Assembly: GCA_964604415.1 (NCBI GenBank)
Contig: CAZRYT010000021.1
Coordinates: 1 to 9,470, forward strand
Length of the DNA stretch: 9,470 nt
Direction: 5' to 3'
From: CAZJQT01 sp964604415
GTDB taxonomy: Bacteria; Patescibacteriota; Saccharimonadia; Saccharimonadales; CAZJQT01
Made by a program: the position numbers and the translations under genes. Below, piece after piece: positions 1 through 6,208 of the stretch. Numbering within the stretch: position 1 is the stretch's first letter; every line of letters starts with the position of its first letter. The notes beneath the pieces were generated by a model. That model did no database searches, was not told where the DNA came from, and saw nothing but the letters and a program-made list of their open reading frames with translations.

Positions 1-2
1 CC

Positions 3-638
3 GTTCTAACTCGGCAACAAAAGGAATCAGGCTGTTTATTAATTGACATTGGTGCTGGTACAACCAACTTGGTGGTAGTAGAGGATGGTGAAATCCAACA
101 CGTAGCCGTTTTACCGGTAGGCGGCATCAACATAACTAATGATCTGGCCATTGGGCTTAAAACTGATCTAGACATTGCCGAGATTGTAAAATTACGTCAC
201 GCTTCACTGAAACCACCAAAAGCCGATAGTATCAGCCTGGAACACGAAGGTCAGACATACAGCTATGATACCGACGACATACTAATGATAACCGAAGCTC
301 GGGTGGAAGAGTTGTTAGAACTAGTAGACAAAGAGCTACGCAAAGTTGGCAAGTCACGTAAATTACCTGGTGGTGTCATTATAGTCGGTGGCACAGCTAA
401 TTTGCCCGGTATTGCCGAGTTTACTAGGGAGAAATTACAGTTAGCAGCCCGGATTGGCAAACTCCAACCGCTAAATGGCTTGGTAGATGTTGTTGAGAAT
501 CCATCATTTGTTACTGCCATAGGTCTAATGCAACTTGATATGCTGCTTAGCCCAGATAATGCACCGGCTGAAAGAGGTTCACCCAGTAAAAAATTGATGG
601 GCTTAGTAGAGGGCTTAATCCGTCGAGTAAAACGTTAG
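3..638 (+). CDS. ftsA: Cell division protein FtsA, C-terminal part (5' end outside window)
   Basis: This is the last 211 residues of FtsA, the actin-like ATPase that ties FtsZ filaments to the inner face of the membrane and recruits later division proteins. The open frame runs in from the window edge without a start. Seen: the second phosphate-binding motif DIGAGTT about 15 residues in, followed by a typical NLVVVEDG strand; then the adenosine-binding motif VGGTANLPG near residue 128 of the fragment. The last 16 residues (KKLMGLVEGLIRRVKR) look like the amphipathic membrane-targeting helix that ends FtsA proteins. ftsZ follows after 71 bases, the usual order of the division cluster. The ending shows no truncation. 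MreB or a pilus protein PilM is less likely, because of the C-terminal helix and the ftsZ neighbour. Confidence 0.93.
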   Translation, partial: VLTRQQKESGCLLIDIGAGTTNLVVVEDGEIQHVAVLPVGGINITNDLAIGLKTDLDIAEIVKLRHASLKPPKADSISLEHEGQTYSYDTDDILMITEARVEELLELVDKELRKVGKSRKLPGGVIIVGGTANLPGIAEFTREKLQLAARIGKLQPLNGLVDVVENPSFVTAIGLMQLDMLLSPDNAPAERGSPSKKLMGLVEGLIRRVKR

Positions 639-647
639 AATAGCAGC

Positions 648-684
648 TGTTGTAGAACTTCGGTGACTGACGTATACTACAACA
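648..684. repeat. 8-bp inverted repeat enclosing the ftsZ promoter
   Basis: TGTTGTAG at 648-655 is the exact reverse complement of CTACAACA at 677-684, with 21 bases between. The left arm overlaps the proposed -35 and the right arm overlaps the end of the proposed -10. No T-run follows, so it does not look like a terminator for ftsA. It could be an operator for a dimeric regulator or chance; the sequence alone does not decide. Confidence 0.45.
650..678 (+). promoter_or_regulatory. Candidate sigma70-type promoter for ftsZ
   Basis: TTGTAG (650-655) and TATACT (673-678) are separated by exactly 17 bases. The -10 matches the consensus at five of six positions, the -35 at three of six. A start near 685 would give a leader of about 25 bases carrying GAGGA (693-697) 12 bases before the ftsZ ATG. 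ftsZ could also be read from promoters further up with ftsA. Confidence 0.45.
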
Positions 685-709
685 CATTAAGTGAGGAAGA
701 TTAGTTAAG

Positions 710-2026
710 ATGCCACAAGTCAATCCAGATATTGAAACGTTTGCCCGAATAAAAGTAGTTGGTGTTGGAGGTGCAGGTGGAGCAGCTATTAACCGCATGA
801 TAGAAGCTGGTGTTGATGGTGTCGAGTTCATAGTTATAAACACCGACGCACAAGCTTTGCATCACTCCAAAGCTAACACCAAAATCCACATCGGCAAGGA
901 TAAGACTCGTGGTCTTGGTGCGGGTGCTGATCCAAGTGTCGGACAACACGCTGCCCTAGAATCGATTGATGATATAAAGAAAGCCGTCAGTGGCGCCGAC
1001 ATGGTGTTTGTAACCCTTGGTGCTGGTGGTGGTACTGGTAGTGGAGCCGGCCACATAGTCGCTCAGGCGGCCAAAGATGACGGGGCTCTAGTTGTAGGTT
1101 TTGCAACTAAACCGTTTGCCTTTGAAGGTGATAAAAGACGTCGCAATGCCGACTCGGCTATTGCCAACTTACGTCAATCCGTCGATACATTGATTATCAT
1201 TCCTAATGATCGCTTATTGCAAACCATTGATCGTCAGACGCCATTACTAGAAGCTTTCAAAGTAGCTGATGATGTTCTGCGTCAGGGCGTACAGGGCATA
1301 TCTGATCTGATCACCGTCCATGGTCTTATTAACCTTGATTTTGCCGATGTTAAAACTGTCATGGCCGATGCTGGCTCAGCTCTTATGGGCATTGGTCGTG
1401 CTGGTGGTGAAGATCGAGCCCTACGCGCTGCTCAACAGGCCATTGAATCACCACTGCTCGAAGTTTCAATTGATGGCGCTAGAGGCATTCTGTTCAATGC
1501 TATTGGTGGCAACGATATGTCGATGCATGAAATCAACCAAGCTGCCGAAGCCATTACAGCTGCCGCTGACCCTGAAGCCAATATAATTTTCGGTGCAACT
1601 ATCAACCCAGACCTAGATGGTGAAATAATCATAACCGTTGTGGCCACTGGCTTTGACGATGCTTACTTTAGCGGTCGTGGTGTTGCCAAAGGCCTCGAAG
1701 AAACCCCCAAATCAATTACGCATGAGGCAGAAAAAGAAGATATAACTGATCTCAATATGGATCTGCCGGAGCATGAAGAAGACGATCACGATAAGAAACT
1801 TAAAGAAGATTCTACACCTATGCCAAATATTTGGTCGCTTGATAATCAAGAAGAGTCAGATACTACCCATGATGATTCAAGCTCTAGTCAAGAAGAAAGC
1901 ACGGGTCTCGTCGATGATGATGAGGAACTTGAAAAACCTTCGTTTTTGCGTCGTCTGCGCAAGCGAAAACATGGCTCCAAAGATCAAGACGATAGTGATA
2001 ATGAGCCTTTCACCGAAGATAAATAA
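710..2026 (+). CDS. ftsZ: Cell division protein FtsZ
   Basis: FtsZ is the tubulin-like GTPase that polymerises into the cytoplasmic Z-ring and organises septum synthesis. The 438-residue protein shows the N-terminal nucleotide fold (GVGGAGGAA near 18-26), the tubulin signature GGGTGSG at 106-112, and the T7 synergy loop NLDFAD at 208-213, whose two aspartates (210, 213) drive GTP hydrolysis across the subunit interface. The globular core ends near residue 320. A long acidic linker follows, rich in D, E, S and K. EKPSFLRR at 408-415 resembles the conserved C-terminal peptide that binds FtsA and other partners, but it is not terminal: a basic run (RLRKRK) and an acidic tail of about 18 residues follow. 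The ATG at 710 is chosen because GAGGA lies upstream and the protein begins as FtsZ usually does. Confidence 0.98.
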   Translation: MPQVNPDIETFARIKVVGVGGAGGAAINRMIEAGVDGVEFIVINTDAQALHHSKANTKIHIGKDKTRGLGAGADPSVGQHAALESIDDIKKAVSGADMVFVTLGAGGGTGSGAGHIVAQAAKDDGALVVGFATKPFAFEGDKRRRNADSAIANLRQSVDTLIIIPNDRLLQTIDRQTPLLEAFKVADDVLRQGVQGISDLITVHGLINLDFADVKTVMADAGSALMGIGRAGGEDRALRAAQQAIESPLLEVSIDGARGILFNAIGGNDMSMHEINQAAEAITAAADPEANIIFGATINPDLDGEIIITVVATGFDDAYFSGRGVAKGLEETPKSITHEAEKEDITDLNMDLPEHEEDDHDKKLKEDSTPMPNIWSLDNQEESDTTHDDSSSSQEESTGLVDDDEELEKPSFLRRLRKRKHGSKDQDDSDNEPFTEDK

Positions 2027-2047
2027 GCCACTATTGGCCTAAATTTA

Positions 2048-2216
2048 GGAGCTAATCCACCTCTATCTGTCAGCTGCAAACCAAGGTTCACCACTTTTAA
2101 TTTATTTTTTGCGCGCAAATGTACCAATTGAGGTACGTTTCCTCACAAGAAAATAAATTAAAAATCATGTCGAATGCTTGGTTTTCGCTTTTAACAGATA
2201 GAAATGGATTAACTCC
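2048..2216. repeat. 169-base near-palindromic element, possible structured RNA or MITE-like repeat
   Basis: The outer arms, 2048-2070 and 2194-2216, are reverse complements at 20 of 23 positions. The three exceptions are C opposite A on the + strand, which become G-U pairs in a - strand transcript. Inside are AAACCAAG (2078-2085) with CTTGGTTT (2177-2184), an exact 14-bp A/T helix (2095-2108 with 2150-2163), and an apical stem (2117-2125 with 2132-2140) closing on a six-base loop. The whole is a rod broken by internal loops. A 12-bp palindrome, CCTAAATTTAGG (2038-2049), abuts the left end. No protein reading makes sense here. It could be a small RNA (probably - strand), a 3' end or terminator-like structure for ftsZ, or a short inverted-repeat element. 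I do not recognise a family; it lacks the SRP RNA and tmRNA hallmarks I know. Confidence 0.7.
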
Positions 2217-2227
2217 AGGTAAATAAT

Positions 2228-2243
2228 ACACCACATTTTGTAT
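2228..2243. promoter_or_regulatory. Candidate NrdR box 1 (upstream)
   Basis: Compared with the published NrdR box consensus acaCwAtATaTwGtgt, 12 of 16 positions match, including the fixed C at position 4 and G at position 13. It ends on the first base of the proposed -35 of nrdR, where a bound repressor would block RNA polymerase. It is weaker than the downstream box. Confidence 0.5.
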
Positions 2244-2271
2244 TGTCAGGCACTGCATGTAGGCTTATTAT
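2243..2271 (+). promoter_or_regulatory. Candidate sigma70-type promoter for nrdR
   Basis: TTGTCA (2243-2248, five of six consensus bases) and TATTAT (2266-2271, five of six) are 17 bases apart. The expected start is near 2278, leaving a leader of about 100 bases before nrdR. NrdR-box-like sequences lie immediately upstream and just past the start, which supports this being the regulated promoter of the nrd genes. A second -10-like TATGAT at 2353-2358 has no acceptable -35. Confidence 0.6.
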
Positions 2272-2281
2272 TAGGGCATAG

Positions 2282-2297
2282 ACGCTATATATAGTGA
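2282..2297. promoter_or_regulatory. NrdR box 2 (downstream, strong match)
   Basis: ACGCTATATATAGTGA matches the NrdR box consensus at 14 of 16 positions, with the central CTATATATAG fully palindromic. It lies a few bases after the predicted start of nrdR transcription. NrdR boxes normally act in pairs; the partner here is 54 bases upstream centre to centre, about five helical turns, wider than the roughly three turns usual for the family. The nearness to nrdR itself indicates autoregulation. Confidence 0.72.
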
Positions 2298-2382
2298 TAT
2301 GTATAGGTAAATAGTACATTTAAGCTGAATACAAAATTTGTTTTCAATCAGTTATGATAGAAAACATAAGGAGGTGTAACAG

Positions 2383-2853
2383 ATGAAATGCAGCCAATGC
2401 TCGTTCGCCGACACCAAGGTTATCGAGTCCAGAGACGCCGAGGAAGGAGAAGCTATTCGCCGCCGCCGAGCTTGCCCGGAGTGTGGTTATCGCTTCACTA
2501 CCTATGAACGCCTGGAAAAACCCCAGATAATCGTTATCAAAAATAACGGTACCAGGGAACTCTTTAACCGAGAAAAGTTGTTAGCCGGTCTGTACCGAGC
2601 CTGCGAGAAAACACCTGTTACCAGCTTGCAATTGGAACATCTCGTTGCTGACATAGAGCACAATATCTATGACTGCGGCGATCAAGAGGTTCCATCTGCC
2701 AAAGTCGGTGACATGGTAATGGAGCGCTTAGCTCAGCTCAACGAAGTTGCTTACGTCCGTTTCGCTAGTGTTTACAGGCGGTTTAAAGACATCGCTGGTT
2801 TTGAAAAAGAATTGCTTCAAATTAAAGAAGGCAAAGTCAAAACTAAGCACTAA
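2383..2853 (+). CDS. nrdR: Transcriptional repressor NrdR
   Basis: NrdR represses ribonucleotide reductase genes when dATP is plentiful. The 156-residue length is typical. The N-terminal zinc ribbon has cysteines at 3, 6, 31 and 34 (CSQC and CPEC), with the basic patch RRRR at 26-29 used in DNA binding. An ATP-cone domain follows, from about 48 (QIIVIKNNGTRELF) to about 138, ending in the usual VAYVRFASVYRRFKD segment. This cone senses ATP and dATP and sets the oligomeric state. A near-perfect Shine-Dalgarno (AAGGAGGTG, 2368-2376) six bases before the ATG makes the start secure. nrdJ lies downstream and NrdR boxes lie upstream, so it probably controls both itself and the reductase. The start of the gene is richer in G and C than its flanks; no other sign of transfer. 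Confidence 0.97.
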   Translation: MKCSQCSFADTKVIESRDAEEGEAIRRRRACPECGYRFTTYERLEKPQIIVIKNNGTRELFNREKLLAGLYRACEKTPVTSLQLEHLVADIEHNIYDCGDQEVPSAKVGDMVMERLAQLNEVAYVRFASVYRRFKDIAGFEKELLQIKEGKVKTKH

Positions 2854-2858
2854 CAACT

Positions 2859-2950
2859 CTGTTAGCCGCCCTGGGTTCGGAAAATACTTGCACACGGCCA
2901 CGACCGGGTATATAAAGTAAGTATAGTTATGAACCAAGGGGAGCTAACAG
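2859..2950 (+). promoter_or_regulatory. Structured element between nrdR and nrdJ, possible cis-regulatory RNA
   Basis: Nested complementary segments cover almost the whole gap after nrdR. CTGTTAGC (2859-2866) pairs exactly with GCTAACAG (2943-2950). CCCTGGGTTC (2869-2878) pairs with GAACCAAGGG (2931-2940) with one mismatch. ATACTTGC (2884-2891) pairs with GTAAGTAT (2917-2924) using one G-U pair on the + strand. ACACGG (2892-2897) faces CCGGGT (2904-2909) at the tip. A small hairpin, GCGTT/AACGC, follows at 2950-2969. No T-run follows, so it is not a simple terminator. I see no cobalamin-riboswitch B12 box. An RNA motif named nrdJ has been reported upstream of such genes in metagenomes; I cannot confirm a match by eye. 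Confidence 0.6.
2888..2916 (+). promoter_or_regulatory. Weak candidate promoter for nrdJ
   Basis: TTGCAC (2888-2893) and TATAAA (2911-2916) are 17 bases apart; the -10 matches five of six, the -35 only three. It lies inside the folded element, so if used the 5' half of that structure would not be in the nrdJ message. Read-through from the nrdR promoter is the alternative. The transcript after it is A-rich and looks unstructured from 2970 to 3020. Confidence 0.3.
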
Positions 2951-3077
2951 CGTTAAGAGAGACGAACGCAGTTTACTCAACTAACAAAAACTATAAAACT
3001 AAAATAATTTAATAAATGGTTCCTTGGATGAAAAGAGCAAACCTTTCAGCAAGGACATAAAAGTGAGGGTAAAAAAA

Positions 3078-5861
3078 ATGGGACAAACAACTATCCTGGG
3101 GCGCAGGCGACTATTCACGCCCGCTAAAAGCCAGGCCTACGACACTATAAAGTGGGTCAAAAGAGACTCGCTCATCACCAATCCAGCCACTAACACGCCT
3201 GTCTTTGAACAGAAAGGCGTTGATTTTCCAGAGGGCTGGTCACTAAATGCTATCAATATCGTAGCTCAGAAGTACTTTACTGGTACGCCAGGGACTGATG
3301 AGCGTGAGAGTAGCCTAAAGCACTTAGTTGACCGCGTAGCTGATACTATCACTAGGACTGGTTTGCAAGAAGGTTACTTCGAAAGTGAAGACGAAGCCGA
3401 AGATTTTCGCCAGGAACTCAAATACATTTTAGCTACTCAAAAAGCTGCCTTTAACTCACCGGTTTGGTTTAATATCGGCGCCCAAGGCAGGTCACAACAG
3501 GCTAGCGCCTGCTTTATTTTGGCGGTAGAAGACACTATGCCCTCTATCCTAAACTGGTATAAAGAAGAAGGCATGATATTCAAAGGTGGTTCCGGTTCCG
3601 GGATTAACCTTAGTACTATTCGCTCATCAGTTGAAAAACTTGGTAAGAGTGCTGGTACCGCTTCTGGTCCACTATCATTCATGCGTGGTGCTGACTCTTC
3701 AGCCGGCGCTATCAAGAGCGGTGGCAAGACCCGCCGAGCAGCCAAGATGGTTATATTAAACTCAGATCACCCAGACGTTGAAGAGTTCATCTGGTGCAAA
3801 GCCATAGAAGAGCGCAAGGCTCGCGTTTTGCAGCAAGCTGGTTACGACATGGATCTAGACGGTAAAGACATTTTCTCGGTCCAATACCAAAACGCAAACA
3901 ACTCCGTTCGTGTAACTGATGAGTTTATGGAAGCTGTCGAACAAGACGCCAACTGGAGTCTAGTATCTGTTAAAACTGGCAAAGTGCTCCGAACCGTCAA
4001 AGCCCGCGATCTTTTCCGCCAAATCTCTGAAGCCGCTTGGGAGTGCGCTGATCCGGGCATGCAGTTTGATACTACTATCAATCGTTGGCACACTACGCCT
4101 AATGCTGGTCGTATTAACGCCAGTAACCCCTGTTCTGAATACATGCACCTAGATAATTCGGCCTGTAACCTAGCTAGCATAAACTTGCTGAAATATTTGC
4201 GAGATGACAATACCATTGATATTGAAGCCTTCAAGCATACTGTAGAGATTATATTTACTGCCCAAGAAATTCTAGTTGGTTACAGTGAATATCCAACCGA
4301 GAGTATTGCCAAAAATGCTCGAGCTTACCGAGAGCTGGGCATGGGTTACGCCAATCTAGGAGCTCTTTTAATGGCCATGGGCTTACCGTATGACTCTGAT
4401 GAGGGTCGTGCTATAGCTGCCGCCATTACTGCTCTCATGACTGGCCATGCCTATGCTACGAGTGCAAAAATAGCCAACCGAGTAGGGCCTTTCACAGGTT
4501 TTCACAAAGATCGTGACGGCATGCTAAATGTTCTGAAAATGCACCGCCAAGAAGTGTCAAAGATAGATGCTGGCCTCGTGTCAGAAGAACTCTTAAGTGC
4601 GGCGGCTAGTGCTTGGGATGAAGCCGTAGAACTTGGTGGGCTTTACGGTGTTAGAAATTCTCAAGCCAGTGTTTTAGCGCCAACCGGTACCATCGGATTA
4701 ATGATGGATTGTGATACTACTGGTATTGAGCCTGACTTAGGCCTAGTTAAGTTCAAGAAATTAGTTGGTGGTGGCTCTATGAACATAGTGAATCAAACTG
4801 TACCCCGAGCACTAAAAGTACTCGGCTACAGCAAGACCCAAGTTGATGATATTATCAGCTATATTGATGTTGAAAAGACTATAATTGGAGCACCTCACCT
4901 CAAGGAAGAACATAAAAATGTTTTTGCTTGTTCTATGGGTGATAACTCAATTCACTACATGGGTCATGTAAAAATGATGTCTGCTGTACAACCTTTCTTA
5001 TCTGGAGCCATCAGTAAAACTGTTAATATGCCAGAAGAAGCCACAGTCGAAGAAATTGAACAACTTCATTTAGAGGCTTGGAAGTTAGGTCTCAAGGCCG
5101 TAGCAATCTACCGTGACAACTGCAAGGTTGGCCAACCACTATCTATGGCTAAAAAGGATGGTGATCAAAAATCAGAACCTGCCAGTGTTCAATCTATCAG
5201 TGAGAAGTTCATTGTTAAAGGAGCTGTACGTCGTGAACTACCAAAGGTACGTAATTCCAAAACCTTCTCCTTTACCGTTGCCGGTAGCCATGGCTACCTA
5301 ACGGTTGGTGAATACGACGATGGCGCACCCGGTGAACTCTTCATGCGCTTAGCCAAACAGGGTTCAACCTTAGCGGGCTTCATGGACGCCTTAGCTATAT
5401 CTATCAGTCACGGTTTGCAGTTTGGAGTGCCGCTTAAAGATTACGTTAAATCCTTCACCAGCATGTCATTTGCCCCATCAGGTATAACTGATGACACAGA
5501 AATCAGAACCGCTACTTCGATCATTGACTACATAGCTCGCAGACTGGCTAGCACTTATCTGTCGTTTGACGATAGGCTGGAGCTCGGTCTAGCTGATATC
5601 GACGATATGCCCGAAGCCCAAACTAGTTTACTGGAACAACCCCTGGTAGAAGCCGAAATTAAACCAGTTGAAAAGATAATTGAAAGACCAGCGGAAGCAA
5701 AAATTACTAGTCCACCAGTGCAGACAGCTGCAGCTAAGACTAAGGCTGATGCCAAGACTGACAATTCAGCACCGATGTGCTTCAACTGTGGTAATCAGAC
5801 CCAAAAAGCCGGCAGCTGTTATGTCTGTACCAGCTGTGGCTCAACTACTGGTTGTAGCTAG
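3078..5861 (+). CDS. nrdJ: Class II (adenosylcobalamin-dependent) ribonucleotide reductase
   Basis: This enzyme reduces ribonucleotides to deoxyribonucleotides using a thiyl radical generated from adenosylcobalamin, so it needs neither oxygen nor a second subunit. From the ATG at 3078 it has 927 residues. Seen: the substrate-site segment FNSPVWFNIG, then Cys145 (ASACF), one of the redox pair; NPCSE at 350-354, with the radical Cys352 flanked by Asn350 and Glu354; and Cys363 (SACNLAS), the other redox cysteine. The barrel continues through VLAPTGTIGLMMDCDTTGIEPD. From about 848 a low-complexity linker rich in E, K, A and P leads to a cysteine-rich tail (Cys901, 904, 914, 917, 920, 926) resembling the zinc-ribbon end of this family, which probably relays electrons. 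No ATP cone is visible. The frame stays open to a TTG at 3024 and GTG at 3063, but GAGGG eight bases before 3078 favours that ATG. Adjacent nrdR suggests repression by dATP status. Confidence 0.96.
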   Translation: MGQTTILGRRRLFTPAKSQAYDTIKWVKRDSLITNPATNTPVFEQKGVDFPEGWSLNAINIVAQKYFTGTPGTDERESSLKHLVDRVADTITRTGLQEGYFESEDEAEDFRQELKYILATQKAAFNSPVWFNIGAQGRSQQASACFILAVEDTMPSILNWYKEEGMIFKGGSGSGINLSTIRSSVEKLGKSAGTASGPLSFMRGADSSAGAIKSGGKTRRAAKMVILNSDHPDVEEFIWCKAIEERKARVLQQAGYDMDLDGKDIFSVQYQNANNSVRVTDEFMEAVEQDANWSLVSVKTGKVLRTVKARDLFRQISEAAWECADPGMQFDTTINRWHTTPNAGRINASNPCSEYMHLDNSACNLASINLLKYLRDDNTIDIEAFKHTVEIIFTAQEILVGYSEYPTESIAKNARAYRELGMGYANLGALLMAMGLPYDSDEGRAIAAAITALMTGHAYATSAKIANRVGPFTGFHKDRDGMLNVLKMHRQEVSKIDAGLVSEELLSAAASAWDEAVELGGLYGVRNSQASVLAPTGTIGLMMDCDTTGIEPDLGLVKFKKLVGGGSMNIVNQTVPRALKVLGYSKTQVDDIISYIDVEKTIIGAPHLKEEHKNVFACSMGDNSIHYMGHVKMMSAVQPFLSGAISKTVNMPEEATVEEIEQLHLEAWKLGLKAVAIYRDNCKVGQPLSMAKKDGDQKSEPASVQSISEKFIVKGAVRRELPKVRNSKTFSFTVAGSHGYLTVGEYDDGAPGELFMRLAKQGSTLAGFMDALAISISHGLQFGVPLKDYVKSFTSMSFAPSGITDDTEIRTATSIIDYIARRLASTYLSFDDRLELGLADIDDMPEAQTSLLEQPLVEAEIKPVEKIIERPAEAKITSPPVQTAAAKTKADAKTDNSAPMCFNCGNQTQKAGSCYVCTSCGSTTGCS

Positions 5862-5899
5862 CCCTATCCGACAAAAATCAAACTTGATATAGTAGTAAC

Positions 5900-6196
5900 A
5901 TGAAAGTGCTACTGCTTTACCGACCAAACTCCGAATACGCTCGCATGGCCGAGGAGTTCGTGCATGAATTTGAACGTCGCGAAGCCAGCCGCAAGGTGGA
6001 ACTAGTTGATGTTGATAGCAGAGAGGGCTCAGCTACAGCTAGCCTATATGACATCATGCAACACCCAGCTATTTTGGTTCTGTCAGACGACGGACAGATA
6101 ATACAAATGTGGTCTGGTTCTCAATTACCGCTAATGGATGAAGTCGCTGCTTATGCTAGTGCAGGTGGCAACTTCTTTGTTGCAGCTCAACAGTAG
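5900..6196 (+). CDS. Small thioredoxin-fold-like protein lacking the CXXC cysteines
   Basis: A 98-residue soluble protein with no signal peptide or membrane segment. The pattern suggests a thioredoxin or glutaredoxin fold: a first strand KVLLLYRPN, a helix, a second strand VELVDVDS, then QHPAILVLSDDGQIIQMWSG, where Pro56 takes the place of the conserved cis-proline and the following strands match the end of a thioredoxin. At the active-site position, where glutaredoxins carry CPYC, it has Ser-Glu-Tyr-Ala (11-14); the protein has no cysteine at all, so ordinary disulphide chemistry is ruled out. It starts 38 bases after nrdJ, probably in the same transcript, without a clear Shine-Dalgarno. A role as binding partner or scaffold for the reductase is only inferred from position. 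The fold call is by eye and moderate. Confidence 0.75.
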   Translation: MKVLLLYRPNSEYARMAEEFVHEFERREASRKVELVDVDSREGSATASLYDIMQHPAILVLSDDGQIIQMWSGSQLPLMDEVAAYASAGGNFFVAAQQ

Positions 6197-6208
6197 TTGG
6201 GCTATAGT
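6180..6208 (+). promoter_or_regulatory. Candidate promoter for the ileS leader
   Basis: TTGCAG (6180-6185) and TATAGT (6203-6208) are 17 bases apart. The -10 matches five of six consensus bases, the -35 three. It overlaps the last codons of the preceding gene and would start the message near 6215, inside the leader. If it is the true promoter, the T-box begins with a very short Stem I. Confidence 0.4.

Noticed and set aside
547..949. Open frames on the minus strand across the ftsA end and ftsZ start
   Set aside because: They are shadows of strongly recognised genes, have no ribosome binding site and encode low-complexity sequence without known motifs.
2235..2337. Exact 10-bp complementary pair ATTTTGTATT (2235-2244) and AATACAAAAT (2328-2337)
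   Set aside because: The left arm lies upstream of the predicted nrdR transcript start, the bases are A/T-rich and 83 bases separate the arms; likely chance, with the left arm better explained as an NrdR box.
2905..2920. Possible NrdR box over the nrdJ -10 region (TATATA core)
   Set aside because: Only about 9 of 16 positions match and the fixed C is absent, so the similarity can come from any A/T-rich -10 region.
2859..2950. Signal recognition particle RNA or cobalamin riboswitch
   Set aside because: The conserved SRP tip (GGAA tetraloop with the AGCAG asymmetric loop) and the B12 box of cobalamin riboswitches are both absent.
3016..3060. 14-codon upstream reading frame before nrdJ (ATG at 3016)
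   Set aside because: No Shine-Dalgarno, no recognisable peptide such as a run of regulatory codons, and such short frames are common by chance.
3024..3077. Longer N-terminus of nrdJ starting at TTG 3024
   Set aside because: No Shine-Dalgarno before TTG, a Lys-rich extension unlike the family, and a better ATG with GAGGG upstream at 3078. Not fully excluded.
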